Shown: positions 1 to 11,147 of the stretch, in pieces
Position numbering within the stretch: the stretch's first letter is position 1
How the letters are laid out: each line of letters begins with the position of its first letter
Source of the DNA: Gamarada debralockiae
Lineage: Eukaryota > Ascomycota > Leotiomycetes > Helotiales > Hyphodiscaceae
Direction of reading: 5' to 3'
DNA: 64,000 bases
Assembly: GCA_002803225.1 (NCBI GenBank)
Contig: NXFV01000400.1
Location: 1-64,000 of the forward strand
Translations under genes and position numbers: made by a program
The notes under the pieces: model-generated
What the model was told of the DNA's origin: nothing
The model's input: the letters and a program-made list of their open reading frames with translations, nothing else
Database searches by the model: none

Positions 1-1
1 T

Positions 2-130
2 CTCCTGAATGGCAAGGTGTGTACGGAAATTATAGACGACGACATGACGATTGAGAAGGTTCAAGACGCAGACCAACAGGGCACAAGCTTTCTTCCTCTT
101 TCTGCTGCATTCAGCGGTTACAAGCTGTAG
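2..130 (+). CDS. 3' end of an unidentified gene (5' truncated)
   Basis: Frame 2 is open from the window edge to a TAG at 128-130 and gives a 42-residue tail that ends in LPLSAAFSGYKL. The acidic run EIIDDDMTIEKVQDADQQG looks like real coding sequence rather than chance, but I do not recognise the family. The rest of the gene lies upstream of the window, so length and function cannot be judged. An intron acceptor inside this stretch cannot be excluded. Confidence 0.4.
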   Translation, partial: LLNGKVCTEIIDDDMTIEKVQDADQQGTSFLPLSAAFSGYKL

Positions 131-766
131 CCTCCCAACGGGATGGGATATCAAGTGACTGAGAGACTTTTGCGGAGTGGAAAGTTGTTCAAAAGGAAAT
201 GGCACTGCTGTCATCTTGCACGAAGTATTCGCTGCCGTTGCCTGTCCTTCAACGACATCTGAGCGTGGAATCCGTTACAAGTGAGCTTAGACTTTATGAT
301 GTGTTTCGGGTTTTGTATTAGTACTAGGAGAATTACAGAAAGACATTAACCAATCTTATAGGAACTGCGACCTAGGCTCTTAAAGTATCACTTTTATAGG
401 CACTGCTGATTCAGAAGGAATAGTAGTATTCTTTAGGCAGCCGACAATTTTTTCCGCCTGCAATACTTTAAAACAACTATAATATATATTTTAAAAGAAA
501 GTAATACAGTCATATACGACCACAAACTGAGGAGAACTGGGCTATTTCTCTACTCTAGAGATACATCAGCATAAATTCGGCCTATCAAATTCGTTTTCTT
601 ATTCGAAATTTAAAAATCGAATTTTAGAAAATATAATCCCTAAATCGCCCTACTAATCATAGGTGATTTAGAATCACGTAAATAGATACATAAAAAAAAT
701 ATAATTTCAATTTATATTTTTCGATGTATCGATCAGTAGGCGAGGGTCGGAACAAAACTCCAAATC
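131..766. other. AT-rich non-coding stretch with a 5S relic
   Basis: After the first stop codon there is no supportable gene. From about 410 to 730 the sequence is strongly AT-rich with long A/T runs and no long frame, which is what a repeat degraded by repeat-induced point mutation (RIP) looks like in this group of fungi. RIP as the cause is inference. The only recognisable content is the 5S rRNA relic listed separately. Confidence 0.6.
511..585 (+). pseudogene. Decayed, truncated 5S rRNA copy
   Basis: The segment starts with ATACGACCACAAACTGAGGAG, matching the 5' end of the intact 5S gene at 7569 (ATACGACCATAGACTGAGGAG). It stays alignable for about 75 bases to a final TTCGGC (GATCGGC in the intact copy). 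The block that reads CCCGTCCGCTCT in the intact gene is degraded mostly to T and A here, and the box C half (GGTGGGTGACCACCAGCG) is missing. The surrounding AT-rich DNA and the C-to-T/G-to-A bias suggest RIP-like decay. Confidence 0.65.
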
Positions 767-1273
767 GTGGAAAGAGCTGGTCAGAAGGTCTTACCAGACT
801 CATCAAGTTGGCTTTGCGCTCTACCTTGTTGGAGACACTCACTTCCTTCCTTTACTGTACACTCTTTGTCGTACGTTTGCTCGCTTTTTGCTCCTTCTGA
901 TCTTGTATGGCACGCACATGACGCTGCTATTGACTTGTTGATGCTGTACGATATCACCGCAACCCGGGAAAGGACAGTCCACAACGGTACAACCACCGTA
1001 CCACAACCACCCGAGTCTCTTCAACGGCTGTTTCAAAGATTGGAATCAAACGCTGCGGGCTCAGTATTCTGTTGGACTTGTCCTTGGAATCTGGAAGAGG
1101 AACAGCAGTGCTTTGAGCTGCTTGCCTCTGTACATGAGAAGGCCCCAAGAAGTTCTCTTTACGATCTTGCACTCAGGACGAGTTTTCAGCTCGCGAAGAG
1201 ACCAACGTTATTTAGAACTGGGACGTCTATTTTGAGGAGATGGGACGAGCGCATCCGACAAATGCGGTCCTAG
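767..1273 (+). CDS. Possible orphan ORF or gene fragment, unknown function
   Basis: An open frame of 168 codons begins at ATG 767. The C-terminal two thirds (residues about 65-168) has a protein-like composition with charged and aromatic residues, for example FCWTCPWNLEEEQQCFELL. The first 60 residues are less convincing. A second short frame (1299-1490, 63 codons, starting MSYDHAKKMLELRQQIEKEN) begins 25 bases downstream in another frame and could be a second exon or the same gene after a frameshift. No family is recognised. It sits in a repeat-damaged region, so a decayed gene is as likely as a live one. Confidence 0.3.
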   Translation: MERAGQKVLPDSSSWLCALPCWRHSLPSFTVHSLSYVCSLFAPSDLVWHAHDAAIDLLMLYDITATRERTVHNGTTTVPQPPESLQRLFQRLESNAAGSVFCWTCPWNLEEEQQCFELLASVHEKAPRSSLYDLALRTSFQLAKRPTLFRTGTSILRRWDERIRQMRS

Positions 1274-1490
1274 TTCAGAATTTACCAAGTTTGGAGCCAT
1301 GTCATATGATCATGCCAAGAAGATGTTGGAACTCCGGCAGCAAATTGAGAAAGAGAATCGCCTCGTATCTCTCCGGGGAGAAAATATTAGCGTCGCCGTA
1401 GGTCGTACAAGATCCGACAAATTCTACGCAGTGCTCGATTATCCGGCCTTAGGGTTAGCGCGAAGAATCGTCAAAAACATCCCATCTTAG

Positions 1491-2922
1491 CTAAGTTTAG
1501 CTTTTGAGCTAAACGAATCAAATGCTGGGAAAACAAATACCTCACCGACCATTTATAAACTTTCGTATTTTAAGCGCTAGTGTGGATGGCTCATTTCATG
1601 CGCCAAATCTGGAGATTCTCCGTTCACATTGAAGAAGGTGAGAGGGGGAAATGGTATATTTGCCTGGTTTGCAAGGCCTCCTTTCGAGATTCGGAAACTG
1701 ACGGTTCATCATCCTCTTTTCTATAAACGGCAAGTCTACTCCGTAAGAGTACTTGGTATTCGGATCCACTGCGAAACTTCGGCTGCTTCCGCCGCGCCAA
1801 TGCACCAGATGCTCCCCGATTCAACTTGAATTGAGCTGCAACATTCTCAGTTGCCGCTGGCGTACCTCACTCTCAGAATAGTGTACTGCGCAGAGTCCAT
1901 ATCAGAGGACTCGTTCTCCTTCCAGCACTATGTTTGTTCAGTCCGTACCCTTTTCCGCCACGTCCCTTTTGAGTCCCACGTTCTTCAGCTGTCAGGATTA
2001 CCTCCTAGACGATTTGAATGCGTTTCCACAACACTTTTCTTATGAGGTCAACAAATAATTTTATCATAATGTCCTCGAAGCTCCTCTTCAGTTTCTATGG
2101 TATGTAGAATGATAGAAGGGAGGGGCAGACCGTGTTTCAGGTTCTCACAGGCCCGCATTCCCAACCCCCTTCTGCTGTGCACCAACAAGTGTCCCTTTTC
2201 CCTAATGAGGAGATATGAGGCCGAAATAAATGATAGGGGTTTCTGGGAAGAATTATTGTAATTTGTAGTCTATTCCCCAGGATGCTTGACTGGCATTCTC
2301 GGGTTGGTCTAAAGGAGATTGTTCTGATGCCGTTTCTGTTTTAAATGACATCCCAACCATGCTATTGGAATTAGCGGCGACACCCTAGTGTGCTTGATAT
2401 GCGCGGAAAGATTCAAAGCAGTAAATGTATCATCGACAAAGCAAGACAACCTTTCTAGTGGGGTGACAGGATAATATTTGGAGTTGCACTGCTTCTTCGA
2501 GTTTTGCCCTTTTCCGTCTCATGCTGGTGACTGGATTTAGGATCGCGCATGGCTGTGTGAAGTGGTATTTCCCAACCATTAACTCACTGGCCCCCGATCT
2601 CAAAAGCGTTCCTTTATTTCTTGGAATATTGTTCCAGTCTTCACAAGTGCAAGAGTGATTGGTTCCGTCAACACGATTCTCCGTAGCTATCTCACAGCAC
2701 AGTTCTTGCGTGAGGCGCGAGCTTTTTATTTCAACGAGTACCGTCGTGCCACTACTTGTCCCACCATGGTAGGTAGAATCGATCGTAGGGATTTCTTATT
2801 TTAACGTGTTGAATAGTCTATTAAAGTACTTTACGATGGGACCGGTCCGGAAGGGAACTTAAATCCAACGGTCGAGTATAGCGTCTGTTTTCTTGCCCTC
2901 ATCTAATGGGGACTGACTCTTT
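1491..2922. other. Non-coding stretch upstream of the NLR gene
   Basis: Only short overlapping frames in all six readings, none with recognisable motifs or consistent splice signals. The last few hundred bases presumably hold the promoter and leader of the NLR-type gene starting at 2923. No tRNA, repeat array or mobile element is recognised. Confidence 0.5.
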
Positions 2923-5900
2923 ATGAAAAGTATTGTTGCTGTTCACGGCCTGAATCCGACCAACAGAAATGACCATGCAGTTGCTACGTGGACAGACTCC
3001 AAAAGCGGGCATCTTTGGCTCAGAGACGCACTCCCACATTCGCAGCCGAGTGCGCGTATTCTCTTGTATTCCTACAATTCGAGTCCAGCATTCGGGAATG
3101 ATAAGGACCGATTCATATTCCAAGCAAATTCTCTCCTGGAATGTTTGAGACTCATTCGGCGGAAGGTTAGTATAGTCACCTAATGCCAAATACCAGTACT
3201 GAACAATCTCAACAGGACCCAAATTTACCCTTGATAATGATTGGTCATAGCCTCGGTGGAATTCTTATCCAGCAGGTTAGTTAATGTCGAAAAAATGTTA
3301 GATATCTACTAAGTTTGAAGGCCCTTATCAACGCCCAAAATAATCTCAAGTACAAAGACATAAAGCAAGCAACGTGAGTGACCACCGGCATACCTACGAG
3401 GTCGTAATATTAGAGCTGAAAATTAGCAGTTTCGGACTAATGTTCTTCGGAACTCCCCATTCGGGGCCTGCGAATGATTTCAAAGTTAAGTTCGGTAGGA
3501 TATGCGTCGACATCGCCCAGTCAATGCCTTGGAAGGTATCCAATGACATAATGGAGGCGTTGAAAAACGGATCTCTATTCTCGGATGTTCTCTACGAGCA
3601 CTGGAGGCATCAACTTGAACAGTATCAAATTATATCCTTCTACGAAGGAATTGGCAATGTAAGGCCATTTCCCGGATCTTTTGGCTCCCGGATATAGCGA
3701 TACTAACAGTGGGAAAAGTTAGTTCCTCGAGAATCAGCCGTCTTTGGGCTTGATGGCAGGCGTGAAAATCAAGTCAAACTTGACGCGGCACATAGAGATA
3801 TGTGTCGCTTCAATCCCTCCGTGAAGAAAGACATGGATAATTATTTCCTCGTTGAAGGCAATATTGCCGATTTATGCAGCAAATGTCCTGGTGAGACTTG
3901 ACAACATTTTCATCTTTCATTGTTTGTAGTTCAATTTTTACTTTCTATCTCTTGTCCAGAACCACGATGGAATTTGCGAGGTCGATGGATTTCTCTGACA
4001 AAACTATCTAGCAAAAGATACAGATAAAGAAGAATATAAAGGCATATAATTCTCCCGCCTAGTCAACTTATATCAATATATTACTGACACAAGAATTAGA
4101 GTTAATCGACAGCCTCAGAGTATGGAGCTATAATCCGCGACTTGAAAAAATATCTGACGAGCACCAACAAAGCCTCCAATGGATGTGGAACGATGACGAA
4201 GATGGACCAGGTTTTGTTAAGTGGCTGAAATCGGATGTTCCCATCTACTGGATAACTGGATTACCGGGATCGGGGAAATCGACTCTGATGAAGTACCTGT
4301 ACGAGAATCCTCAGATGCAGAGCTACATCTCGAGCAACGGCCGAACGGTGACAATAATTGGCTACTTCTTTCACGAGCTTGGTGCAAATAAAGAGACAAG
4401 TTTCAAATCCCTACTGGCTAATATACTCGAGGTACTTTCGGCTTCATTCAGCATGCTCGCATCCCTATTCGTCAGATACTTCGTGGAGCTAAAGAAGAGA
4501 CTGAAAAGCGGGCCAGGAAAATCACCTTGGCATGAGCGTCACTTGAAGAAGGCTCTAGAGCTGATTGGACAATCGGATGCCTTTGGTAACGTTCTATTAT
4601 TTGTAGACGGTCTTGATGAATGTTTAGGTGATCATCGCAAGCAGCTCGAGTTTCTTGTGCCATGGATTCAATCCACACAGGGAAAAAGTCTTACAATACG
4701 GATGTGTCTTTCTAGCCGACCCTTACAAGAGATCGAGCTCCGTCTTTCAGCTTTTCCAGGGTGTAGGATTCACGAATGGACTGCCAATGATATTTCAGCC
4801 TACGTTCGAGACAGACTCGGCCACACTGGGAGTAGTTTGGCCTTGAGTGACCAGAAGCCACACGAACATCACAACGGGACGATTGTCGATTATCTGACGG
4901 ACACAGTCATCAACAAAGCTCAAGGAGTTTTTCTGTGGGTGGAACTTGTCGTCAACAATCTCATCGTGGGCCTTGAAGAAGGCTTTAGTGATACCGAACT
5001 TAAAGAGTGTCTGGATTCGCTTCCGCCTGAGTTAGAAGATCTGTATGCTCGTATCTTCGAACAAATTCCCAAGGATTATATCCACGATGCGATGATCTAT
5101 TTCAAGTTGACCCTTATGTGTCGTCACCTTGGGCTGCTTGATTTCTACTTGGCAACGCGAGACCCGAAAGAAGCACTGGCCAGAAAGAACCAATGGTCAT
5201 ACGAAGACCATCTTATCATGAAACACGCATGTACTCGGGCAGAGACTAGGATTAAGAGTCGTTGTCGAGGCCTCCTTCAGGTTAAGCAAAACGAAAAAGA
5301 TGAGACAGCTTTCCAATACACACCGAGCGAGACGAAGGATATAACGCCATTAGTATCGGTAATTGGAAAGAACGTAGAATTCTTGCATCTTTCAGTTCGC
5401 GATTACGTCGCCTCTAAGCCTTTCGCAACCTCCCCGTCTTTTGAGCTTGGCGTTGATGTTGCTTTCATGGCTTCTTCAATCGGTCTTTTGAAACTATTGC
5501 AGCCAGATCAACTATTCCAATTCCACACTCGGGCTGACCGTATGTCTAAGTCAGCCTCTAAATTTTCGCCACTTATGGAGTACACCGAGGAAAACAATTA
5601 TTATAAGAGACGATTCTCAGGTTTTAGACCAATCGAGCGGTTATTTATTCATGCATGGTTTCCTGCAGACTCTCCAGGAAGCTATCAAAGGCGTCTATTA
5701 GCAGAGCTTGATCAGACATGCAGCCTTGCTGACAAAAAGTGGCACTCTTTCTATCTCGAATCTGCTCTAGAAGATGTCTACGGGGAGATTCCTGTTAGAG
5801 TGAGTCGGGACTGTTGGAATACAGACATATTTTGCCTGTGTCTCGCTTACGGGCTGGATACGTATGTTAAAGAAGAGATTGAAGTTTGTGCGTATAAGCT

Positions 5901-6396
5901 GGAGGAGCGTACCGGACGTCCTTTGCTCCATTTCTTCTTCGACTTATGCTACACACAATATACGATACCAAATCTTGATATCTTACGGCTTCTCCTCAGG
6001 CGTGGTGCCAAGCCAAACGAGGTTTTCGATGAGAAGACCAGCTGGGAATATGCTCTCCTTGCAATCGATCACTTGCTCAGTAATTGTATAGAGACGCCGA
6101 AGAATTGGACTGAACCGCTGATGGTTCTTCTCGAACATGGAGCTATCCCTAACCGACGCATGGGTGATAGCGACTCAGCTCTGATGGTAGTATCTAGGTA
6201 CCTAGATGAGGACAATTGGCTTCTGACTGGCATAAAGGGACTCATCAAAGCTCTTATTCATAGAGGTGTGGAGATGGAGCAAGACGAATTGGAATGGGTG
6301 GGTAGTTGTGGCAGCCAAAAATTCAGGACCTTTATAGAAAAGACCCTAGAAGAAATACAGAGCTCGTCTTCAAGGGTTGTTGAAACGGGTCTGTAG
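2923..6396 (+). CDS. NLR-type protein: alpha/beta-hydrolase domain + NACHT NTPase + ankyrin-like C-terminus
   Basis: Exons 2923-3165, 3216-3275, 3321-3373, 3427-3658, 3719-3890 and 4094-6396 join in phase to about 1020 residues. Residues 1-250 form a PGAP1/DUF676-like serine-hydrolase domain: IVAVHGLNP at the start, nucleophile elbow GHSLGG around residue 95, then LMFFGTPHSG and VPRESAVFG, with AAHRDMCRF a likely catalytic-His region. The NACHT domain follows, with Walker A GLPGSGKST near residue 285 and Walker B LLFVDGLDEC near 400. The last 200 residues contain degenerate ankyrin-like units (LLLRRGAKPNEV, LLEHGAIPN). In fungi such receptors are linked to nonself recognition and heterokaryon incompatibility; that role is inferred from family knowledge. 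The fifth intron (3891-4093) is long and could hide a small exon; all other junctions are clear GT..AG. Confidence 0.85.
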
Positions 6397-7568
6397 GATT
6401 GCCCGTCACACCTTGGAACAAAGGAGGCAAAGACGATAGCAATGATATTTGTATATTGCAAAGTCCGTTCCTACTCTCACGGCTATTTGACGCGACCTTT
6501 GCTTCGAATTTTGATGCCAAGCGGATTTACTGCAGCTTGGCGATACGTCAGTCACTAAGTCCATCTTCGCTACTTCGCACACCAACCTGCAACATTGAGC
6601 TCCCGATTTGGCTTAGACAATGTGGGGAGTGGATGGTAGTGATTTGTGCTGGAGAAGGGAATTATGAAATCGCTACGAAATTGGTTCTGGTGTTTGTACA
6701 TGTTGATTAAGGACATGACATCCTTTGAAGAAGGATAAGGGAATAACGAACTGTGGCATTGATGGTGAGGATTCGTGAGATGAGGGAACAAGCTATGGAG
6801 AATTTATGTCTTTGCAAAAACACTATAAGTCACGCAAAGTAGCTGGTTCTCCTTTTTCCCTCTTTAATTTCTCCAAATTCCTTTGTGTCCAGAGAATATT
6901 GAACTTTACTGTGGAATTTCCGTAGCCAACAAACATCAACAAAGCAATCCTGTCACAAAGGAGTTTCAAAAAACTTCCTAAATGGATATTCCATGAATCT
7001 GAATAAGGTTTATATCTCTGATTCAATTGATTATAGGGAGCACAAGGAGTATATGTGATGCGTGACGTCTGTTGAAATGAGAGAAGGGAGAGATCAACGG
7101 CGTTCAGGGTGTTCCGTGCCCCAACCCTCAGTTTCCATTTATGCCCGACCTATAGGAATAGAAGCAACGCCGTGTAAACGGCCGCTCACACTTTTGCTCT
7201 CTTCATTTGTCTAAGTGCTCAGCTTGAGAATGTTTGCATTTAGTCAGCTTGATTCCAGCAACTCACCTAGTCCGTCGGCGAGTCCCAGTGCATGGAGCAT
7301 GCCAATTCTTCCGTGACCGTACGCATGATGCCTCAGGCCACAACTCTAACCAGCATTCAGATTCTGAGATCTAAGCGCCACGTGCTTAATTTAATGCGTT
7401 CGATCGGTGATCATCAGAACTGTGTTCTTAAGAAGCGGCAATCAATTTCCTGAGCTCTAGAAGTTGAGTTATTGGTGAATAGTTATACGAGTGGATTGTT
7501 CTGCTGAATTTCCGCAATTTCCATGCTCAAGAAAAGGTATATAGTTATTATTAATCAGAAACCATATT
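6397..7568. other. Intergenic stretch between NLR gene and 5S gene
   Basis: No supportable gene. Short frames on both strands lack motifs. The first 300 bases should include the 3' UTR of the NLR gene. The last 60 bases before 7569 are AT-rich (TATATAGTTATTATTAAT) as usual for the upstream region of dispersed fungal 5S genes. Confidence 0.5.
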
Positions 7569-7687
7569 ACATACGACCATAGACTGAGGAGCAGTGGGCA
7601 TCCCGTCCGCTCTGCCATACATAAGCCTCAGATCGGCAGATTAGTAGTTGGGTGGGTGACCACCAGCGAATACCTGCTGTTGTATGT
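7569..7687 (+). rRNA. 5S ribosomal RNA (dispersed copy)
   Basis: The 119-base segment starts ACATACGACCATAGACTGAG and ends CTGCTGTTGTATGT; its two ends pair as helix I. It carries the universal 5S signatures CCCGTCCGCTCTGCC, TAGTTGGGTGGGTGACC and CACCAGCGAATACCTGC (internal box A/IE/C promoter region for RNA polymerase III). It agrees with the Neurospora-type dispersed 5S layout, where copies lie singly among protein genes. No disabling change is visible, so it may be transcribed. Confidence 0.93.
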
Positions 7688-7695
7688 TTTTTTTT
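7687..7695 (+). terminator. RNA polymerase III oligo-T terminator of the 5S gene
   Basis: Immediately after the 5S 3' end (TGTTGTATG) there is a run of nine T, followed by further T-rich sequence to about 7735. A T run directly at the 3' end is the standard pol III stop signal. Confidence 0.8.
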
Positions 7696-7699
7696 ATTT

Positions 7700-8060
7700 T
7701 AAGGTTTTTTTTATTAATTTTTTTTTAATTTTTTTTGGGCAGTTTCTTTGTGGGGAATTGTCCTGAAAAAGCTGCAGGCCTCCCATCGCCCCATTAAACT
7801 CAGCCGGGAGAACTGAGATAATAAAGACTTAGAAATATATAGTACTAATTTTAAAAACTAGATAATTAATGGTAATATAAAGAAATTATATATATATATA
7901 TATATATATCAAATTAATTAATTAGAAATCTGGCCAATCAAATCAAATCAAGCTAATAACGACTCAAACCAACTCAACTCGAATCAAATCAACTATAATT
8001 AATTATATAATTGATTATATAAAATTTTCGTGCCACACTGACTCAGATAAGATGTCACAA
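7700..8060. repeat. AT-rich low-complexity block with TA microsatellite
   Basis: Long T tracts at 7700-7735 are followed by a pure TA repeat of about ten units near 7888-7909 and by TCAAA/TCAACTC-type repeats to about 8000, then ATTAATTATATAATTGATTATATAA. No coding potential. It resembles the other AT-rich patches in the window and is probably degraded repetitive DNA. Confidence 0.6.
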
Positions 8061-8251
8061 AATTCATGAATTAGCAACAGTCCTCGAGCCGGAAGGAGTC
8101 CGGCAGAACTGCCATGCCTCCGGACGTCTCAGAAACTATTGCTGGAGAAGTGTCAGTTGGGATGGTTTCGGGGCGAAATATCGAGAATTCTTGACTAGCT
8201 GGATATCTAAGGAGCTAAAAATTCAAGGAAGGGGATACGTCTTTTATCCTA

Positions 8252-9445
8252 ATGGAAGAAGCAAATACAAACTATACTCAATACGGCAGGTTCGACAACA
8301 AGAAGAGACTCGAAGAAATAGTCAAAGACTTTGAGATGATCAAAAGGAAACCGGCGCTGGAATAGAAAACTCTCGCGGACGCTAAAGCCAGTGCCGATAT
8401 GATCGTCCGCAGATTCCAGAGCCTTGCAAGGAATTGGTGGAATTCTTTAAGGGCAGCCTGAACGGCATCTTATCTTTCGTGTCGAATGAAGTTATGACAA
8501 TGGACAAGACTATCGCAGATACTCTCAGAGATAACTCCTCTCTCCGGAAGCAGATTACTGTCAAGAATAAGAAGTTTGACGAGTACGAGATGGCTACTAT
8601 TCAACTCTGAGAGATGAGAGCTGTTTGTGTGGAGTCACTGGGCTAAGGAGGTTGAACAGTGGGTCTCGGAGAATAAGTGTCCTACGAAGAAACTCGAAAA
8701 TGCACCCAAGGAGCCGGACAGATTCAAGGAGCAATGGAGCTTCAGCGACTTCATGATAAGATTCGAGTATTGAAGAAGTAAGTGTTCTGGCCAGAGTACT
8801 ACTCCATTACCCCAGTCTCCGAGCTATAACTGAACTGCTACTGACTTCTCCAGTTTAGGAAACTCGAAGACGAGGACAGCGCCCACTCGATTCTCAAGCT
8901 CGACCACGCGGCGACGGTGAAGTGCTTTGATGAGAACAAGACGAAGTTGGAACAATTCAGAAAACAACAAAACCAATTCGCCTAAAAGGCATGTCAACTC
9001 AAGGCTGAACGAGACTATTTGAAGTCCCTGCAAATGAACCCAGAATTCGAACCTCACGTGAAGGCCGATCGAGAAGCCCTTCACAGCACGCAAGCTCACG
9101 TCTCAGAGCTAGAGGCCGAAATAGAGAAACTGAACGGCGACCGCCGTGCTATGAGAAGACCGTTCAACGACTCTCCGGGGAGACCGATGCGATGCGATGA
9201 AGAGGAAGATCGAAGACACAGATACGTTGAAGGAGAATATTGCTACGATGGAGGAGGTTCAATAGTGTATGCAAATCGAACTTGAGTTGGAGCGGGCTAA
9301 AGCTAAGGGCCTTGGCAAAGACGAAGGAGTGGCTGTGTTGGAGAAGGACTTGGAAGCCGAGTGGGTGAATAACAAGAAGCTTGAGGAGAACTTGACGGAA
9401 TTGTCTGCTATACTAGGTGCGGCTGCTGCGGTAGCTAAGCTCTGA
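8252..9445 (+). pseudogene. Broken coiled-coil protein gene (copy A of a local family)
   Basis: Coding-like sequence rich in Glu/Lys/Leu starts at ATG 8252 (MEEANTNYTQYGRFDNKKRL) and ends in a TGA at 9443-9445 after SAILGAAAAVAKL. It is split among frames by stops (TAG near 8364, TGA near 8609, TAA near 8984) and frame changes; an intron with good ends may lie near 8779-8852. Segments such as HSILKLDHAATVK, KLEQFRKQQNQFA and VKADREALHSTQAHVSELEA predict coiled coil. The same order of segments occurs on the minus strand at 29.4-30.3 kb, so this is a dispersed family. No function is known to me. Neither copy is intact here. Confidence 0.6.
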
Positions 9446-9919
9446 GGTGGATTGGGAATTGAGCGATTGTGACCTTATTGGTTGTACTTTGGGCGATCTG
9501 GATGGGAGGGCTGCCGTTCTTCTACTTCCTGGCAGATCACACTAGTGGATATTGGCGGCGGCCTTGGGATGTACTGCGTATGAAATACGGACGGCGTTAT
9601 GAGATATGGACACACGATACCCAGCAACGAATGACATCAAAAATTAAAAGATTAGTGCCAATAGTGATCATCATGTAAAATTAGTATGATTGATATGAAT
9701 CGTCTTAGATAGTGGAGTGATTTGAACTAACCTTTCTCTGTTCAAGTACTGTGAGTGATTGAGCTTCAACTACTCAGCTGGTCAAAGACATCTTGTACAG
9801 GAGCATGCAGCAATGATTAATTTTATCAAAACTACAGGGCAGAATAAATCCGGCAAAGAACCGGTGCATTGATTCCATGGATATCATATCTATGCGCAGC
9901 AAACGACTTTTGAGCTTCC
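9446..9919. other. Intergenic stretch, nothing clear
   Basis: A 69-codon frame at 9469-9678 (MTLLVVLWAIWMGGLPFFYF...) has a hydrophobic start but no recognised family and no support. The remainder is the 3' flank of the mevalonate diphosphate decarboxylase gene. Confidence 0.4.
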
Positions 9920-11147
9920 TCACATGTTAATTGGCTCCCCATTCACTTGAATGAGCGACTCCTCAGTCTTGATTGGACCCTCGCCTACAGAAGTCAAGAT
10001 GACTCTACTCACACCATCCTTCAGCACTTGCACAGCTCTAGCGTCCACACCCTCTGTCTCCTGAACCTTAACTTGGCTTCCCTGCCATCCATCCAGGTCT
10101 CCCAACGCAGCCTTCAGTGTTCCCGCCACAACATCCGCATTCTCCTCCTCAAAGTAAATGACCGCATTAGGACCAGCATCAAACGTGTACGCCGCAATGA
10201 TCTTCCCCGCCTTCTTATTGATATCCTCCACCACCCTAATAGCCGCCTTCGATACATCGTTAAGGTAGAAAATGGGCGGAAAAGTATCGGCGCACGTCGC
10301 ATGGAAAGAATTGCTATCCTTCATCGTGACAATCGCAAAGCTCTCAAAATCCTTCTCCTTGATAGCCTTCTCCATAAGCTTCATATGTTCCGGTACGACA
10401 ACTTCCGCTCTACGTTTAAAGAGATCCGACGTGGCGACTGTGATTTGCATGCCGGATGTACTGCTCACTCCCTTCTTCTCCGCAGACACAACGAGGATCA
10501 ACGCCTTCATTGTAGGCCAGTGCGAAGCTGGCGCAACCTCCACCGCCACGCTGTCCGACCCATCGGCCTTGCTTCCCATCTGCCATGCCACATACCCGCC
10601 AAATAGAGACCGGCACGCACTTCCGCTTCCCTGTCTCGCAATCCTCGACAGATCCGTCGGGGATGAAGGCAGCTCATACAAATTCGCAATAGCTCTTACG
10701 AGGGCTGCGAAACCAGCAGCGGACGAAGCAAGCCCTGCTGCCGTAGGGAAGTTATTCTCAGACACGATTCGGAGGGGTAGGGCAGCGAGCTTTGGAAGCG
10801 AAGGATCCGCGACTTCGAGAGCAGAGCGTAGGGCGCGTAATTCACGGAAACAGGCTTGTGTGCGGGCGCCGGAGACGTCTTGGGGAGAGGAGTTGAGGAG
10901 GAGGGTGTCTTCTTTTGGGAAGGAGGCGGAACAGGCAGCTGTTGTGTGGGTTCGGAGGTCTTTTTGGGAGAGAGTCACGGAGATGGAGGAGTTGGTTGGG
11001 AGATTTAGTTTTGGGTCACGTTTTCCCCAGTACCTGGTGTTGTCAGTTGGAATTGGGAAAGGGGGCGGGGTGGAGGGGCTTTACTTGACGACTGCGATGT
11101 TGACAGGTGCCGTCGTGCTGGCTTGGTAGATTTTGGTGTCTGCCATT
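9920..11147 (-). CDS. ERG19: Diphosphomevalonate decarboxylase
   Basis: Exons 11095-11147 and 9920-11033 give 388 residues, the usual fungal length. The enzyme decarboxylates mevalonate diphosphate to isopentenyl diphosphate with ATP, the last step of the mevalonate route feeding sterol synthesis. Family hallmarks are in order: the N-terminus TTAPVNIAVVKYWGKRD spans the intron, then NSSISVTLS (near residue 30), the GHMP phosphate-binding segment ENNFPTAAGLASSAAGFAA (about 110-128), RQGSGSACRSLFGG (about 150-163) and TFDAGPNA (about 305). The start MADTKIYQAST was chosen because only exon 1 supplies the conserved VKYWGK block. The gene is divergently paired with the heme lyase gene across 234 bases. 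No damage is visible. Confidence 0.96.

Noticed and set aside
9469..9678. Small hydrophobic frame MTLLVVLWAIWMGG...
   Set aside because: Too short, no splice context or homologue recognised; adjacent to a pseudogene.
9947..10606. 219-codon plus-strand frame
   Set aside because: Second antisense shadow of ERG19 without protein-like composition.
10272..11129. 285-codon plus-strand frame
   Set aside because: Antisense shadow of ERG19; the minus strand has all family motifs and correct splicing.
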